A DNA stretch of 64,000 bases. Origin: an uncultured Bacteroidia bacterium. GTDB lineage: Bacteria; Bacteroidota; Bacteroidia; Bacteroidales; UBA932. The notes below the pieces were generated by a model, which ran no database searches, had not been told where the DNA came from, and saw nothing but the letters and a program-made list of their open reading frames with translations. Below, piece after piece: positions 1 to 8,723 of this stretch; the stretch's first letter is position 1; every line of letters starts with the position of its first letter. A program made the position numbers and the translations under genes. The DNA is taken from the NCBI GenBank assembly GCA_902794005.1, contig CADBFO010000004.1, forward strand, positions 1 to 64,000, read 5' to 3'.

Positions 1-20
1 AAAGTCAGAAAAAATAGAAA

Positions 21-53
21 GGCCACAAATCGCCCATACAGCGGTCTGTGGCC
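21..53. other. inverted repeat upstream of lon
   Basis: The 7-base arms GGCCACA (21-27) and TGTGGCC (47-53) are perfectly complementary, with further pairing possible in the loop. On the minus strand the stem is followed by a T-rich run, but no minus-strand gene here would need a terminator. It may end a transcript from outside the window. The rest of 1-230 holds no gene I can support; a TATTTTTTG stretch at 108-116 is close to, but one base longer than, a TAnnTTTG box. Confidence 0.3.
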
Positions 54-230
54 CATTATTATCGGCAAATCAGTAAATCATAAGTGTCAAACACGGGAAA
101 ATAGGCTTATTTTTTGAGATTTCAAAATGTTATGCGCAAAATTGTGCCACAATTCTCGCTTGGCACGAAGATTGACCATATAGGCTCCCGGACAATTGTG
201 CCCGTTTTTAATGACAAAATGTCAGTTTTC

Positions 231-2633
231 ATGAAAACTTTTGAAGAAATGATGACACCGCAGGGTGTAGAAGTAAATATAATGCCTGTCGTGGGAGAAG
301 CGGCATCCATGAAGGTAGATGTGTCTGAACTCCCGCCCGTCATTCCGGTCCTTGCGCTTCGCAATGCCGTAATTTTCCCGGGAACCGTCTTCCCCGTGAC
401 CGTGGGCCGGGAAAAGTCGGTGAAACTGGTGGCCGATGTGGAAGATGGGAAGGGCTGGCTGGCCGCTTTTCCGCAGACGGATATCTCCGTCGAAGACCCG
501 ACGGAGGCCGACTTGTATCATTATGGTACGGTCTGCAAGCTCATCAAGACCCTGGAGATGCCTGATGGGACGGTGACTGTCATCCTGCAGGGCGCCTCCC
601 TGGCCGAGCTGCAGGAAATTGTCACCACGACCCCCTACATGGAAGGTCGCGTACGTTATCTGGAAGAGAGTATCCCGGCCGGTTGTGACGAGCGGGAACT
701 CCGCGTCCTGGCCGATTCCCTCAAGGAGAAGGCCGCCCTCATCGTGAAATCTTCGTCCTTTGCCCCGAAGGAGGCCATCGGCGCGCTCCGGAGCATTGAC
801 AATTTCCATTTCCTGGTGAATTTCATCGCCACCACCATCGAGGTGGAGAATTTGCAGGAGCGTACCAGTCTGCTGTCCGTCACGGATATGCACGAGAGGG
901 GACTTGCCCTGCTGAAGGTGCTGGATACCCAGACCCAGCTGCTGCAGATCAAACAGGAAATCAACCAGAAAGTGAAGACCGACATTGACCAGCAGCAGAG
1001 GGAGTATTATTTGAACAACCAGCTTCGCACCATCCAGGAGGAACTGGGCATGGACGAAGGCGAGGAGTTCGAAAAGATGCGCCGCAGGGCCGACGAAAAG
1101 AAGTGGTCCAAGGAGGTGCGTGCCATCTTTGACAAGGAGATGGCGCGCCTGGAGAAATTCAATCCCACATCGCCCGACTACAGCATTCAGTTCGCATATA
1201 TCCAGTTCATGCTGGACCTTCCCTGGGGAGAGATGTCGGATGACAACCTGGACCTGGGGCATGCGCAGGAGGTCCTGGACGAAGACCATTTTGGCCTGGA
1301 CAGCGTGAAGGATCGTATCATCGAGTACCTGGCCGTCCTGAAACTGAAGGGGAACATGCGGTCGCCCATCCTGTGCCTGTGGGGGCCTCCCGGAGTGGGA
1401 AAGACTTCGCTCGGAAAGAGCGTCGCCCGGGCCCTCGGCCGCAAATACATCCGGATTTCGCTGGGCGGCATGCACGACGAAGCGGAAATCCGCGGTCATC
1501 GAAAAACCTACGTAGGCGCCCTCCCCGGACGGATCCTGAGCGGAATCCAGCGGGCCGGCACCTCCAATCCGGTGATTGTCCTGGACGAGATTGACAAATT
1601 GTCCTCCGATTTCAAGGGAGACCCTTCCAGTGCCCTTCTGGAAGCGCTGGACCCGGAGCAGAACGGCACCTTCCACGACAATTATCTGGATATCGATTAC
1701 GACCTCTCCAACGTCCTTTTCATCACCACGGCCAACGGCATCGGCACCATCCAGCCGGCCTTGAAAGACCGGATGGAGATGATCAATGTGAGCGGGTACC
1801 TGGCCCAGGAGAAACTGGAAATCGCTCACAAGTATCTGGTCCCCAAGCAGCTCACGGAGCACGGCCTGCGGGCCGATGAACTCTCCATCGGCGATGATGC
1901 TCTCCGGGAGATCGTGGACAGATACACCCACGAGTCCGGCGTGCGGGGTCTGGAGAAACAGATTGCCAAAATCGCCCGCGTGACGGCCAAGAAGATGGCT
2001 TTGGGGCAGGAGTTCCCGAAGGAAATCCGGCCGGAGCATCTGAAAGAGTATCTGGGGCTTCCCACGGCGTTCCACGACGACGTGAAGGGAAACGAGGGCC
2101 CCGGCGTGGTCACCGGTCTTGCCTGGACGGAGATGGGCGGTGAGATCCTTTTTGTAGAAAGCCAGGTGAGCGAAGGAAAGGGCTCCCTTACCATGACGGG
2201 CAACCTGGGCGATGTGATGAAGGAAAGCGCCCAGATAGCCTGGCAGTACATCAAAGCGCATCCGGAACTGGCCGGGATGGATACCGAGACGTTCATGAAG
2301 CGGGATGTCCACATCCATGTGCCGGAGGGCGCCGTTCCCAAGGACGGTCCGTCGGCCGGAATTACCATGGTGAGTTCCATGGTGAGCGCCCTTCGCGGAG
2401 AAGCGCCCAAAAGCGGTGTCGCGATGACCGGAGAAATGACCCTTCGTGGCCGTGTATTGCCGGTCGGAGGCATCAAGGAAAAGATTCTTGCCGCCAAACG
2501 TGCGGGGGTTCACACCATCGTCATTTCCGAAGAAAACCGGAAAGATGTGGAGGATATCAAGGAAATTTACATAAAAGGTCTTATCTTTGTCTATGTGAAA
2601 ACCATCAAGGATGTCATAAACTTTATTTTCTGA
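231..2633 (+). CDS. lon: ATP-dependent protease Lon
   Basis: This is the ATP-driven cytoplasmic serine protease that degrades damaged and regulatory proteins. Counting from the ATG at 231 it has the N-terminal substrate domain (LPVLALRN-like start near residue 40), an AAA+ module with Walker [10 protein letters not shown] at about 385-393 and a VLDEIDKL Walker B, and the C-terminal protease domain with PKDGPSAG (Ser708) and a KEK segment (Lys751), the catalytic dyad. About 800 residues is normal for LonA. The open frame extends upstream to a TTG at 114; ATGs at 132, 219, 231, 249 and 282 are all possible starts and the conserved domain begins only after 282, so the start is uncertain. It is monocistronic, followed by a dispersed repeat and then ung. 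Confidence 0.96.
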   Translation: MKTFEEMMTPQGVEVNIMPVVGEAASMKVDVSELPPVIPVLALRNAVIFPGTVFPVTVGREKSVKLVADVEDGKGWLAAFPQTDISVEDPTEADLYHYGTVCKLIKTLEMPDGTVTVILQGASLAELQEIVTTTPYMEGRVRYLEESIPAGCDERELRVLADSLKEKAALIVKSSSFAPKEAIGALRSIDNFHFLVNFIATTIEVENLQERTSLLSVTDMHERGLALLKVLDTQTQLLQIKQEINQKVKTDIDQQQREYYLNNQLRTIQEELGMDEGEEFEKMRRRADEKKWSKEVRAIFDKEMARLEKFNPTSPDYSIQFAYIQFMLDLPWGEMSDDNLDLGHAQEVLDEDHFGLDSVKDRIIEYLAVLKLKGNMRSPILCLWGPPGVGKTSLGKSVARALGRKYIRISLGGMHDEAEIRGHRKTYVGALPGRILSGIQRAGTSNPVIVLDEIDKLSSDFKGDPSSALLEALDPEQNGTFHDNYLDIDYDLSNVLFITTANGIGTIQPALKDRMEMINVSGYLAQEKLEIAHKYLVPKQLTEHGLRADELSIGDDALREIVDRYTHESGVRGLEKQIAKIARVTAKKMALGQEFPKEIRPEHLKEYLGLPTAFHDDVKGNEGPGVVTGLAWTEMGGEILFVESQVSEGKGSLTMTGNLGDVMKESAQIAWQYIKAHPELAGMDTETFMKRDVHIHVPEGAVPKDGPSAGITMVSSMVSALRGEAPKSGVAMTGEMTLRGRVLPVGGIKEKILAAKRAGVHTIVISEENRKDVEDIKEIYIKGLIFVYVKTIKDVINFIF

Positions 2634-2642
2634 CGTCCTTCC

Positions 2643-2669
2643 TGTCATTCTGAGCGAAGCGAAGAATCT
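2643..2669 (+). repeat. [13 protein letters not shown] dispersed repeat, copy 1
   Basis: One full copy of the 26-27 bp dispersed element (core TCATTCTGAGCG then AAGCGAAGAATCT). It fills most of the gap between lon and ung and ends directly against the ung start codon at 2670, so ung has no separate ribosome-binding leader. Confidence 0.9.
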
Positions 2670-3338
2670 ATGGACGTAAAGATTGAACAAAGCTGGAAAA
2701 GCGCACTGGAACCGGAGTTCGGGAAACCGTACTTTGCTTCTCTGGTGCGCTTCCTGCATCAGGAAAAGGCGGCCGGGAAGATTATTTATCCGCCCGGAAG
2801 CCTTATTTTCAGAGCCTTTGAACTCACACCGGTACCGGCGGTGAAAGTGGTCATTCTGGGGCAGGACCCTTACCACAATCCCGGGGAGGCCATGGGCCTT
2901 TCGTTTTCGGTGCCGGACGGTGTGCGGACACCTCCTTCCCTCCGTAACATCTTCCAGGAAATCGAGGCCGATCTGGGCATCCGCATGAGCGGGCGTCCCA
3001 ACCTGGAAAACTGGGCCCGGCAGGGGGTGCTGCTCCTGAACAGCATCCTCACCGTGGAAGCGGGGAAGGCCGCCTCGCACCGTGGCGCCGGCTGGCAGGA
3101 ATTCACCGACGCCGTCATCCGTTACCTTAGTGACAACGGCCGGGGCATCGTCTTTCTGCTGTGGGGCAATTTTGCCAAGGCGAAAGCCTCGCTCATCGAT
3201 ACGTCCCGCCACCATGTCCTTCTGGCGGCACATCCTTCGCCGCTGGCCGGAGGCGCCTTTTTCGGCTGCCGGCATTTTTCGCGGGCCAATGCGCTCCTGG
3301 AGGCACAAGGTAAAACTCCCATCAACTGGCAATTATGA
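2670..3338 (+). CDS. ung: uracil-DNA glycosylase, family 1
   Basis: It excises uracil from DNA as the first step of base-excision repair. The 222-residue protein has the family 1 water-activating motif GQDPYHNPG (catalytic Asp66) and the C-terminal HPSPLAG loop that holds DNA, and its length is typical. The ATG at 2670 follows immediately after a dispersed repeat copy. Its stop overlaps the coaD start by four bases (ATGA at 3335), so the two are translationally coupled, with a thioredoxin-like gene coupled in the same way after coaD. UDG activity is near certain from the motifs; the link to coaD looks like operon packing rather than pathway logic. Confidence 0.96.
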   Translation: MDVKIEQSWKSALEPEFGKPYFASLVRFLHQEKAAGKIIYPPGSLIFRAFELTPVPAVKVVILGQDPYHNPGEAMGLSFSVPDGVRTPPSLRNIFQEIEADLGIRMSGRPNLENWARQGVLLLNSILTVEAGKAASHRGAGWQEFTDAVIRYLSDNGRGIVFLLWGNFAKAKASLIDTSRHHVLLAAHPSPLAGGAFFGCRHFSRANALLEAQGKTPINWQL

Positions 3339-3793
3339 AAACCAAAGCACTTTTCCCGGGCTCCTTCGATCCCTTTACGGCGGGCCATCTGAACATTTTG
3401 AGGCGCGCGCTCACCATGTTTGACGAGGTGGTGGTGGCCGTGGGCATCAACCAGGACAAACGGGGCTTTTTTGACATGGAGAAGAAACTGGACATCATTC
3501 ACCAGGCCACGGTCTCGCTGGAAGGGGTTTCCGTCATCTCCTATGACAACCTGACGGTGGATACCTGCCGCGAGCTGGGCATCCGCCACATTGTCCGCGG
3601 GGTCCGCAACATGCTGGACTTCGAGGCGGAGCGTTCCATCGCCGACGCCAACCGCCGGCTGGCTCCCGAGGTGGAAACCATCATCATCCCTACCGCCCAG
3701 GAGTTCGCCCACATCAGCTCATCGGCCGTACGGGACATTCTCCGTCACGGAGGAGACTACTCAAGCTTTATTCCGGAGGGGGTCGTCTTATGA
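3335..3793 (+). CDS. coaD: phosphopantetheine adenylyltransferase
   Basis: It joins ATP and 4'-phosphopantetheine to give dephospho-CoA, the penultimate step of coenzyme A synthesis. The 152-residue protein shows the nucleotidyltransferase signature GSFDPFTAGH near the N-terminus (TxGH catalytic motif) and the ISSSAVR motif near the C-terminus, the usual CoaD layout and length. It overlaps ung by four bases upstream and the next gene by four bases downstream (ATGA at 3790), so it is the middle gene of a tight three-gene unit. Confidence 0.97.
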   Translation: MKTKALFPGSFDPFTAGHLNILRRALTMFDEVVVAVGINQDKRGFFDMEKKLDIIHQATVSLEGVSVISYDNLTVDTCRELGIRHIVRGVRNMLDFEAERSIADANRRLAPEVETIIIPTAQEFAHISSSAVRDILRHGGDYSSFIPEGVVL

Positions 3794-5244
3794 GAAAATG
3801 GCTCTCTTGCATATTGCTTGCCGTCCTGACCATCGGAGCCGGGGCGCAGGAGCCTTATCCTGAACTGGGGGCCAAGCTGGAAGAGTATTTCATGGCCCTG
3901 CTCGGAGAAAGCCCCGATGTGCAGACCCGGGAGTGCGACTTTCTCATCTCCTCCACGCAGGATTCCCTGGTGCGCCAGTATGTGGCGCTCAAAATCTACG
4001 ATCACTACCTCCGGTCCAAGGTGATGGGAGACGATGCCGTGGCCGTACACATCGCTCAAAAGTGGTTCCTGTCCGGAGACATTGCCATGAAATCCTCCGA
4101 GGACTATTTCAATGCGCAGCTTTTCACGGAGTTCAACAAGTCTTCCCTCATCGGGGCCGATGCGCCCGTCCTCATGCTCATGGACCCTTCCGGCGCTCCG
4201 GTGCGCGTCCCCGCGGAGGACGGCTGGTCGGTGATTTACTTTTATGATACCTCGTGCTCTACCTGCAAGGTGGAGACGCCCCGTCTGAAAGCGCTCGTGG
4301 AGGAAGGGAAGTATCCGCTGCGGGTGTATGCCGTATATGTAGGCGCGTCTGCCGAATCCTGGGCTTCCTACCGGGAGTCTCTCCCGGGTTTCCTGCACGC
4401 ATGGGACCCCGAGATCACCTCCGACTGGCAGCGCCTTTACGCTGTGCTCCAGACCCCGAGGATGTTCCTCGTGAACCCTTCCGGCACCATCGTGGGACGG
4501 AACCTGGACACGCCGGCCCTCCGCAGTCTTCTGAACAAGGAGTTCGCATCGGCCTCGTACGTCTATGGAGAGCCTTCGGTGATGCAGCGCTATGCGCAGT
4601 TTTTCACGCCTTACGGGGATTCCCTGAACGTGTCTCATGTGATGGAAGTGGCCGATTATCTTGCCGCACGCACCTTCGGAGAGGGGAATGTCGATGCCTT
4701 CAAGCAGGTGGAGGGGGATTTCCTGTATTTCCTTTCATCGCAGAAGACGGAAGTGTTCCGCGACGCGGCCATCCCTTTCGTGGAGAAATATATCACCCGA
4801 TTACCGGATGTCTGGACCACGCCGGCCGACAAGGCGCAGATTGTTTCGCTGGGACGGATGCTGGCGGAACTTTCCGGCCGTACACCGGCGGGCTCCCTTG
4901 TACCGGACCTGACGGTTCCGGGGGTGCTCCGCCGAAAACCCTGCCTCCTGGCCCGCGGCAGCCGTCCGGGTCGTTATGCCCTTCGGAAACTCAAGGGGGA
5001 TCCCGCTTATCTGGTATTCTACTCTCCTTCCTGTTCGTCCTGCAAGGAAATGTTGGCGGAGGTGGACCGGATGGTGGCGGAGAACAGGAAGGTCCGGGTG
5101 CTTCTGGTGGACATGGACGCCCTTCTCACGGATGCGCCGGAAGACGGTGCGGAACTGCTGGACACCTTCGACCTTTCCGGCCTTCCCATGATCGTGGAAC
5201 TGGACAGGGCGGGCGTGGTGAAACGCCGATATCTGTCATTCTGA
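3790..5244 (+). CDS. secreted protein with two thioredoxin-like domains (DUF5106/TlpA type)
   Basis: A 484-residue exported protein with a signal peptide (hydrophobic core residues 5-18, GAGA-Q cleavage region). A first thioredoxin-fold domain carries CSTC (Cys156/Cys159) and a second, near the C-terminus, carries CSSC (Cys415/Cys418). The overall pattern matches Bacteroidota DUF5106/TlpA-like proteins, thought to act as periplasmic thiol-disulfide reductases; the substrate is unknown. The last residues (LSF and the stop) are encoded by a truncated copy of the dispersed repeat at 5233-5244, so the native C-terminus may have been replaced. It is coupled to coaD by an ATGA overlap. Confidence 0.8.
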   Translation: MRKWLSCILLAVLTIGAGAQEPYPELGAKLEEYFMALLGESPDVQTRECDFLISSTQDSLVRQYVALKIYDHYLRSKVMGDDAVAVHIAQKWFLSGDIAMKSSEDYFNAQLFTEFNKSSLIGADAPVLMLMDPSGAPVRVPAEDGWSVIYFYDTSCSTCKVETPRLKALVEEGKYPLRVYAVYVGASAESWASYRESLPGFLHAWDPEITSDWQRLYAVLQTPRMFLVNPSGTIVGRNLDTPALRSLLNKEFASASYVYGEPSVMQRYAQFFTPYGDSLNVSHVMEVADYLAARTFGEGNVDAFKQVEGDFLYFLSSQKTEVFRDAAIPFVEKYITRLPDVWTTPADKAQIVSLGRMLAELSGRTPAGSLVPDLTVPGVLRRKPCLLARGSRPGRYALRKLKGDPAYLVFYSPSCSSCKEMLAEVDRMVAENRKVRVLLVDMDALLTDAPEDGAELLDTFDLSGLPMIVELDRAGVVKRRYLSF

Positions 5245-5278
5245 TACCTGTTGTCATTCTGAGCGAAGCGAAGAATCT
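5233..5278 (+). repeat. [13 protein letters not shown] repeat, partial plus full copy (copies 2a/2b)
   Basis: A short 5' piece (5233-5244) supplies the stop codon of the preceding thioredoxin gene, and a full copy (5252-5278) ends directly against the ATG at 5279 of the next gene, exactly as copy 1 does before ung. Confidence 0.88.
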
Positions 5279-5509
5279 ATGGCCAGAAAAAAGAAAATAC
5301 CCGGTGTGGATCCGGCCTACCTTTCCAAACAGAAAGCCCTTCTGCTGAGGAAAAACCGGCATGTCCTGTACTTCAACGACAGTGAAATGGCCGCCATTCA
5401 GGAGTATTGTTCCCGTTTCAAGGTACACGCCAAAAGCGCCCTCTTCCGGGAGGCGATCATGTCAAAAATCCTTTCCGAACTGGAAGAAAACCACCCTACG
5501 CTGTTCTAG
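5279..5509 (+). CDS. small conserved Bacteroidota protein, ribbon-helix-helix-like
   Basis: A 76-residue basic protein with a lysine-rich N-terminus followed by HVLYFNDSEMAAIQEYC and a helical tail ending ELEENHPTLF. The strand-helix-helix order resembles ribbon-helix-helix DNA-binding proteins, and I recognise the pattern as conserved among Bacteroidota without a known function. Its start follows directly on a dispersed repeat. Its stop overlaps that of the convergent alr gene by a few bases (CTAG palindrome). DNA binding is an inference from the fold pattern only. Confidence 0.7.
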   Translation: MARKKKIPGVDPAYLSKQKALLLRKNRHVLYFNDSEMAAIQEYCSRFKVHAKSALFREAIMSKILSELEENHPTLF

Positions 5510-6624
5510 CGCACCAGCAGCCGATGGATACGCCGGGGCACGGAGACCAGGATTTCATAGGGGATGGTTCCCAGGATATCGGCCAGTTCGCTCACGGTGG
5601 GATCCTCCCCGAAGATGGTGACGGTGTCTCCGGTCTTGCAGGGGACGCCGGTGACGTCCAGCATGCACATGTCCATACAGATGTTGCCGATGGTGGGGAC
5701 GCGGTGCCCGTTCAGGGAAAAAGAGGCGTTTCCCCGGCCCAGGTGGCGGTCGATGCCGTCGGCGTATCCAACCGGAATGGTGGCGATGACGGTGCCTTCC
5801 TTGGCGTGGCCCCATCGGCCGTAACCCACCGTGTCGTCGGGCCCTAATTCCTTTACTTGCAGCACCTTGCACTTGAGGGAGGCCACGGGGGCGAGTTTTT
5901 TCCCGGGCAGGGCGCTGATGCCGTAGATGCCAATCCCGAGGCGCACCATGTCAAACTGATACCGGGCAAAACGCTCGATGCCGGCCGAGTTGAGGATGTG
6001 GCGCATGGGCATATAGCCGATACCGTCGGCGATATAATTCACATTGTCGCGGAACAGGTGAATCTGCCCCAGGGTGAAATCGTCTTCCTGCGGGTCTTCG
6101 GCCACGCAGAGGTGCGAGAAAACGGCCTTTACCTTTACCTCCGGCGTCTCTTTCAGGTAGTCCACCAGTTCCGGCAGCTCTTCCGTCATGAAGCCCAGCC
6201 GGTGCATGCCGGTGTCCAGTTTGATGTGGACGGGGTAGTCCTTGAGCCCCCTTTCCCGAAGGGCCGATACGAGTTTCTTGAGGGAATACAGGTTGGGGAT
6301 GGAGGGCTCCATGCGGGTTTCGATGATTTCCGGATAGAAATCGGTTCCTGCAGTGAGCACCAGGATGGGAAGCGAAATGCCGCTGCGGCGAAGTTCCAGC
6401 CCCTCTACGGGATAGGCGACGGCCAGATAATCCGCGCCGGCGCGCTGCATCATGGACGCAAATTCCACACCGCCATGTCCGTAGGCGTTGGCTTTCACCA
6501 GAACCAGCAGTTTGGTCTTGGGATCCAGCAGGGAGCGGAAGTACCGGTAGTTGTCCGTGGCGGCCTTCAGATTGAGCTCCAAGCGGGAAAAATCGTCCAG
6601 GATTTCTCGCATGTCCTTTATCAT
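5506..6624 (-). CDS. alr: alanine racemase
   Basis: A PLP enzyme making D-alanine for peptidoglycan. With the start at 6624 the PLP lysine is Lys44 in KANAYGHG. VGYADGIDR and the GNICMDMCMLD segment of the C-terminal domain are present. The 372-residue length is typical. The reading frame is open to 6708, but a -7 box lies at 6633-6640 on this strand, so those upstream codons should not be transcribed; starts at 6624 or 6612 fit. There is no MurF-type fusion, unlike some Bacteroidota where Alr is joined to MurF. It is divergent from the metallopeptidase gene and overlaps the end of the small RHH-like gene. Confidence 0.94.
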   Translation of the reverse strand: MIKDMREILDDFSRLELNLKAATDNYRYFRSLLDPKTKLLVLVKANAYGHGGVEFASMMQRAGADYLAVAYPVEGLELRRSGISLPILVLTAGTDFYPEIIETRMEPSIPNLYSLKKLVSALRERGLKDYPVHIKLDTGMHRLGFMTEELPELVDYLKETPEVKVKAVFSHLCVAEDPQEDDFTLGQIHLFRDNVNYIADGIGYMPMRHILNSAGIERFARYQFDMVRLGIGIYGISALPGKKLAPVASLKCKVLQVKELGPDDTVGYGRWGHAKEGTVIATIPVGYADGIDRHLGRGNASFSLNGHRVPTIGNICMDMCMLDVTGVPCKTGDTVTIFGEDPTVSELADILGTIPYEILVSVPRRIHRLLVR

Positions 6625-6632
6625 TGATTGTA

Positions 6633-6640
6633 CAAAAATA
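6633..6640 (-). promoter_or_regulatory. -7 box for alr
   Basis: TATTTTTG read on the minus strand, matching the Bacteroidota TAnnTTTG box, just upstream of the alr start region. It rules out the longer upstream start. Confidence 0.6.
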
Positions 6641-6673
6641 ATATTTCTGTCTGACATTTTGCCATAAAAATTG

Positions 6674-6681
6674 TATTTTTG
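6674..6681 (+). promoter_or_regulatory. -7 box for the zinc metallopeptidase gene
   Basis: TATTTTTG matches TAnnTTTG and lies 57 bases before the ATG at 6738. It sits back to back with the alr box, so the 6612-6738 gap is a divergent promoter region. Confidence 0.6.
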
Positions 6682-6737
6682 CAAAAGGGGTCCGTTTTTT
6701 GCGGACACAAAAGCATCAACATAAACAAAGTTTTGCC

Positions 6738-7415
6738 ATGTCCAGTTCTACCATTTGGATCATAACGATTTTAGTGATGGTGCTCAGTTTGGTCATCCAA
6801 GCTATGCTGAAGAGCCGTTTTGCCAAGTATTCGGAAGTGCCGATTACGCTTACCGGGGCCGAGGTGGCCAGCCGCATGCTCCAGGCCCACGGAATCCGGG
6901 ATGTCAACATCGTCTCCATCTCCGGAAAGCTGTCGGACCATTACGACCCCACTACCAGAACGGTGAACCTGAGCGAAGATGTCTATTATGGCCGTTCGGT
7001 GGCCGCTGCCGCCGTGGCCGCCCATGAATGCGGACATGTCGTGCAGCATGCCACCGGATATGCCTGGCTCCGGATGCGGAGCGCCCTGGTCCCCGTGGTG
7101 TCTTTCTCCAGCAATATCGTTTCCTGGGTGCTGCTGGCCGGCGTGGTGTTCATCAACATCTTCCCCTCTCTCATCTGGATCGGTATCGGCCTGTTCGCCC
7201 TCACCACCCTTTTCAGTTTTGTGACGCTTCCGGTGGAAATCAATGCCAGCGCCCGCGCCGTCAAATGGCTGGAAAGCGACGGAATCGTGAATTACGAGAC
7301 CAAGGCCATGGCGGCGGATGCCCTGAAGTGGGCCGCCTACACCTATGTGATTGCCGCCATCGGCTCCCTGGCCACGCTTCTGTACTACATTTCCCTGGCC
7401 AACCGGCGCAACTAA
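6738..7415 (+). CDS. membrane zinc metallopeptidase, YugP family
   Basis: A 225-residue membrane protein of the YugP-type neutral zinc metallopeptidase family (PF04298). It has an N-terminal transmembrane helix, the zinc motif AAHECGHVVQH (HExxH) near residue 105, and three more hydrophobic helices in the second half, the usual layout. The physiological substrate is unknown. The in-frame start at 6699 is too close to the promoter to be preferred, so ATG 6738 is chosen. It is monocistronic, followed by the tRNA-Gln region on the other strand. Confidence 0.85.
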   Translation: MSSSTIWIITILVMVLSLVIQAMLKSRFAKYSEVPITLTGAEVASRMLQAHGIRDVNIVSISGKLSDHYDPTTRTVNLSEDVYYGRSVAAAAVAAHECGHVVQHATGYAWLRMRSALVPVVSFSSNIVSWVLLAGVVFINIFPSLIWIGIGLFALTTLFSFVTLPVEINASARAVKWLESDGIVNYETKAMAADALKWAAYTYVIAAIGSLATLLYYISLANRRN

Positions 7416-7430
7416 GCCCTCCCATACACA

Positions 7431-7457
7431 AAAAGCGGCCCTGCACGGGGCCGCTTC
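7431..7457 (-). terminator. intrinsic terminator after tRNA-Gln
   Basis: Arms AAGCGGCC and GGCCGCTT form a strong GC stem; on the minus strand the stem is followed by TTTTT. It lies directly downstream of the minus-strand tRNA-Gln. The plus strand lacks a T-run, so it is weaker for the metallopeptidase gene. Confidence 0.8.
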
Positions 7458-7460
7458 CGT

Positions 7461-7530
7461 TGAACTGCAGCGATTCGAACGCTGACTGAGGGAACCAAAA
7501 TCCCTAGTGCTACCATTACACCACAGTTCA
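7461..7530 (-). tRNA. tRNA-Gln (anticodon TTG)
   Basis: A full cloverleaf on the minus strand: 7-bp acceptor TGAACTG/CAGTTCA, D arm with GGTAGC, anticodon stem AGGGA/TCCCT with loop TTTTGGT (anticodon TTG at 7496-7498), and T arm CAGCG-TTCGAAT-CGCTG. CCA is not encoded. It is followed by a strong terminator. Confidence 0.95.
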
Positions 7531-7572
7531 ATTCCGGGGTGCAAAGATAAAACAAATCTTTGGAAAAATTGC

Positions 7573-7580
7573 TATCTTTG
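7573..7580 (+). promoter_or_regulatory. -7 box for the DJ-1 gene
   Basis: TATCTTTG lies 73 bases before the ATG at 7654. The 14-base phrase CTTTGGAAAAATTG occurs twice around it (about 7559 and 7577). Confidence 0.55.
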
Positions 7581-7653
7581 GAAAAATTGGACGGTCCGAT
7601 TCCGTCGGGAGGCATTCCGGAGGAGCCGTCATGTCCGTTAAAAGTTTCTTGAT

Positions 7654-8223
7654 ATGAAAGGTGTGCATATTTTTTTGGCAAACGGTTTTGAAGACATGGA
7701 AGCGCTGGGAACACGGGACGTGTTGCTGCGTGGCGGCGTGGATGTCAGGACGGTTTCCATTACGGAAGAGTATATGGTGGAAAGTTCCCACGGGCTTTCC
7801 GTTTCGGTAGATACCGGTTGGGGCGACCTGGAAGTGATGGAACCCGGCACCGACGCTTCGGATGTCATGATATTCCCGGGCGGGATGCCGGGCAGCAAAA
7901 ATCTTGCGCAGCATGCGGAGTTGATGGAAATCCTTCAGGACCACTGGGCCCGTGGCGGCGCCGTGGCCGCCATCTGCGCCGCTCCGGGACTGGTTGTTTC
8001 GCAACTTCCCGGGCTGGAAGGGAAGAAATTTACCTGCTTTGACGGGTTTGAACAGGCGCTTGTCGAAAAAGGCGCCGTCTTTACCCCGGAAAGCGCGGTT
8101 ACGGACGGCGCGCTTATCACGGGCCGCGGAGCCGGACATGCCGTGAACTTCGGCCTGGCGATTCTCCGTTACCTGAAAGGCGACGAGGCCGCGGAAAAGG
8201 TCAAGGCCGGCCTGATGCTATAG
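7654..8223 (+). CDS. DJ-1/PfpI family protein
   Basis: A 189-residue protein of the DJ-1/YajL group. It has the glutamate of GFEDMEA near residue 15, the strand-turn IFPGGMPGS, and the nucleophile-elbow cysteine Cys108 in AICAAP, plus a late GRGAGHA segment. Family members act as chaperones, in oxidative defence or in deglycation; which applies here cannot be told from sequence. It is a single gene with its own promoter, and its end overlaps the convergent tadA end by six bases. Confidence 0.88.
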   Translation: MKGVHIFLANGFEDMEALGTRDVLLRGGVDVRTVSITEEYMVESSHGLSVSVDTGWGDLEVMEPGTDASDVMIFPGGMPGSKNLAQHAELMEILQDHWARGGAVAAICAAPGLVVSQLPGLEGKKFTCFDGFEQALVEKGAVFTPESAVTDGALITGRGAGHAVNFGLAILRYLKGDEAAEKVKAGLML

Positions 8224-8655
8224 CCGCTTTTCCCGAAAGAAATCTACCATGAGCCGGGCGCATTCTTCCATAAGAATGCCGCCGGTGGCTTCCGTGCGGG
8301 GATGCAGCAGGGAGGGGGAGAAGAGGGAGTAGCCCCGGCGCTGGTCCGGCGCTCCATAGACGATGCGGCCGATCTGCGACCAGGCAAGCGCCCCGGCACA
8401 CATGGGGCAGGGCTCCACCGTTACATATAAGGTGCAGTCGGTCAGGTACTTTCCGCCCATTGCCTCGGTGGCGGCCGTGATGGCAATCATCTCTGCATGG
8501 GCGGTGGTGTCGTGCAGTCGCTCGGTCTGGTTGTGCCCCCGGCCGATGATGCGTCCTTTCCATACGACAACCGCCCCGATGGGAATCTCTCCCTCGGCGG
8601 AAGCGGCGATCGCCTCGCGCAAGGCTTCGCGCATAAATTTTTCATCTTGCTCCAT
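8218..8655 (-). CDS. tadA: tRNA-specific adenosine deaminase-type nucleoside deaminase
   Basis: A cytidine-deaminase-fold zinc enzyme of 145 residues with HAE (His53, Glu55) and PCPMC (Cys83, Cys86), plus the MCAGAL segment that follows. The best match is TadA, which converts A34 to inosine in tRNA-Arg(ACG). A guanine-deaminase-like role is the main alternative, but length and motif spacing favour TadA. The upstream reading frame to 8709 lies across the promoter, so ATG 8655 is chosen. It is divergent from engB and convergent with the DJ-1 gene. Confidence 0.88.
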   Translation of the reverse strand: MEQDEKFMREALREAIAASAEGEIPIGAVVVWKGRIIGRGHNQTERLHDTTAHAEMIAITAATEAMGGKYLTDCTLYVTVEPCPMCAGALAWSQIGRIVYGAPDQRRGYSLFSPSLLHPRTEATGGILMEECARLMVDFFREKRL

Positions 8656-8660
8656 AAGCG

Positions 8661-8668
8661 CAAAGATA
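8661..8668 (-). promoter_or_regulatory. -7 box for tadA
   Basis: TATCTTTG on the minus strand, a few bases upstream of the tadA ATG (8655). It is part of a divergent promoter pair with the engB box at 8694-8701. Confidence 0.6.
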
Positions 8669-8693
8669 GCTTTTTTTCGAGAATAATTATTTG

Positions 8694-8701
8694 TATCTTT
8701 G
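8694..8701 (+). promoter_or_regulatory. -7 box for the engB operon
   Basis: TATCTTTG 22 bases upstream of the engB ATG at 8724. The likely start of the engB-prs-small protein-dagK-PHP-eptA transcript. Confidence 0.65.
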
Positions 8702-8723
8702 CACTGCAATCGGCGGTACTTCT

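Noticed and set aside
150..175. A TGGCACG plus TTGA phrase before lon resembling a sigma-54 promoter
   Set aside because: The -12 GC is absent (GA instead), so the key dinucleotide spacing fails.
222..3332. An open frame of 1036 codons antisense to lon and ung
   Set aside because: Same cause: the opposite strand of conserved genes. Composition is His/Arg/Gly rich with no domain.
4254..5348. A 364-codon frame overlapping the thioredoxin gene
   Set aside because: Shifted reading of a gene with two clear CxxC motifs.
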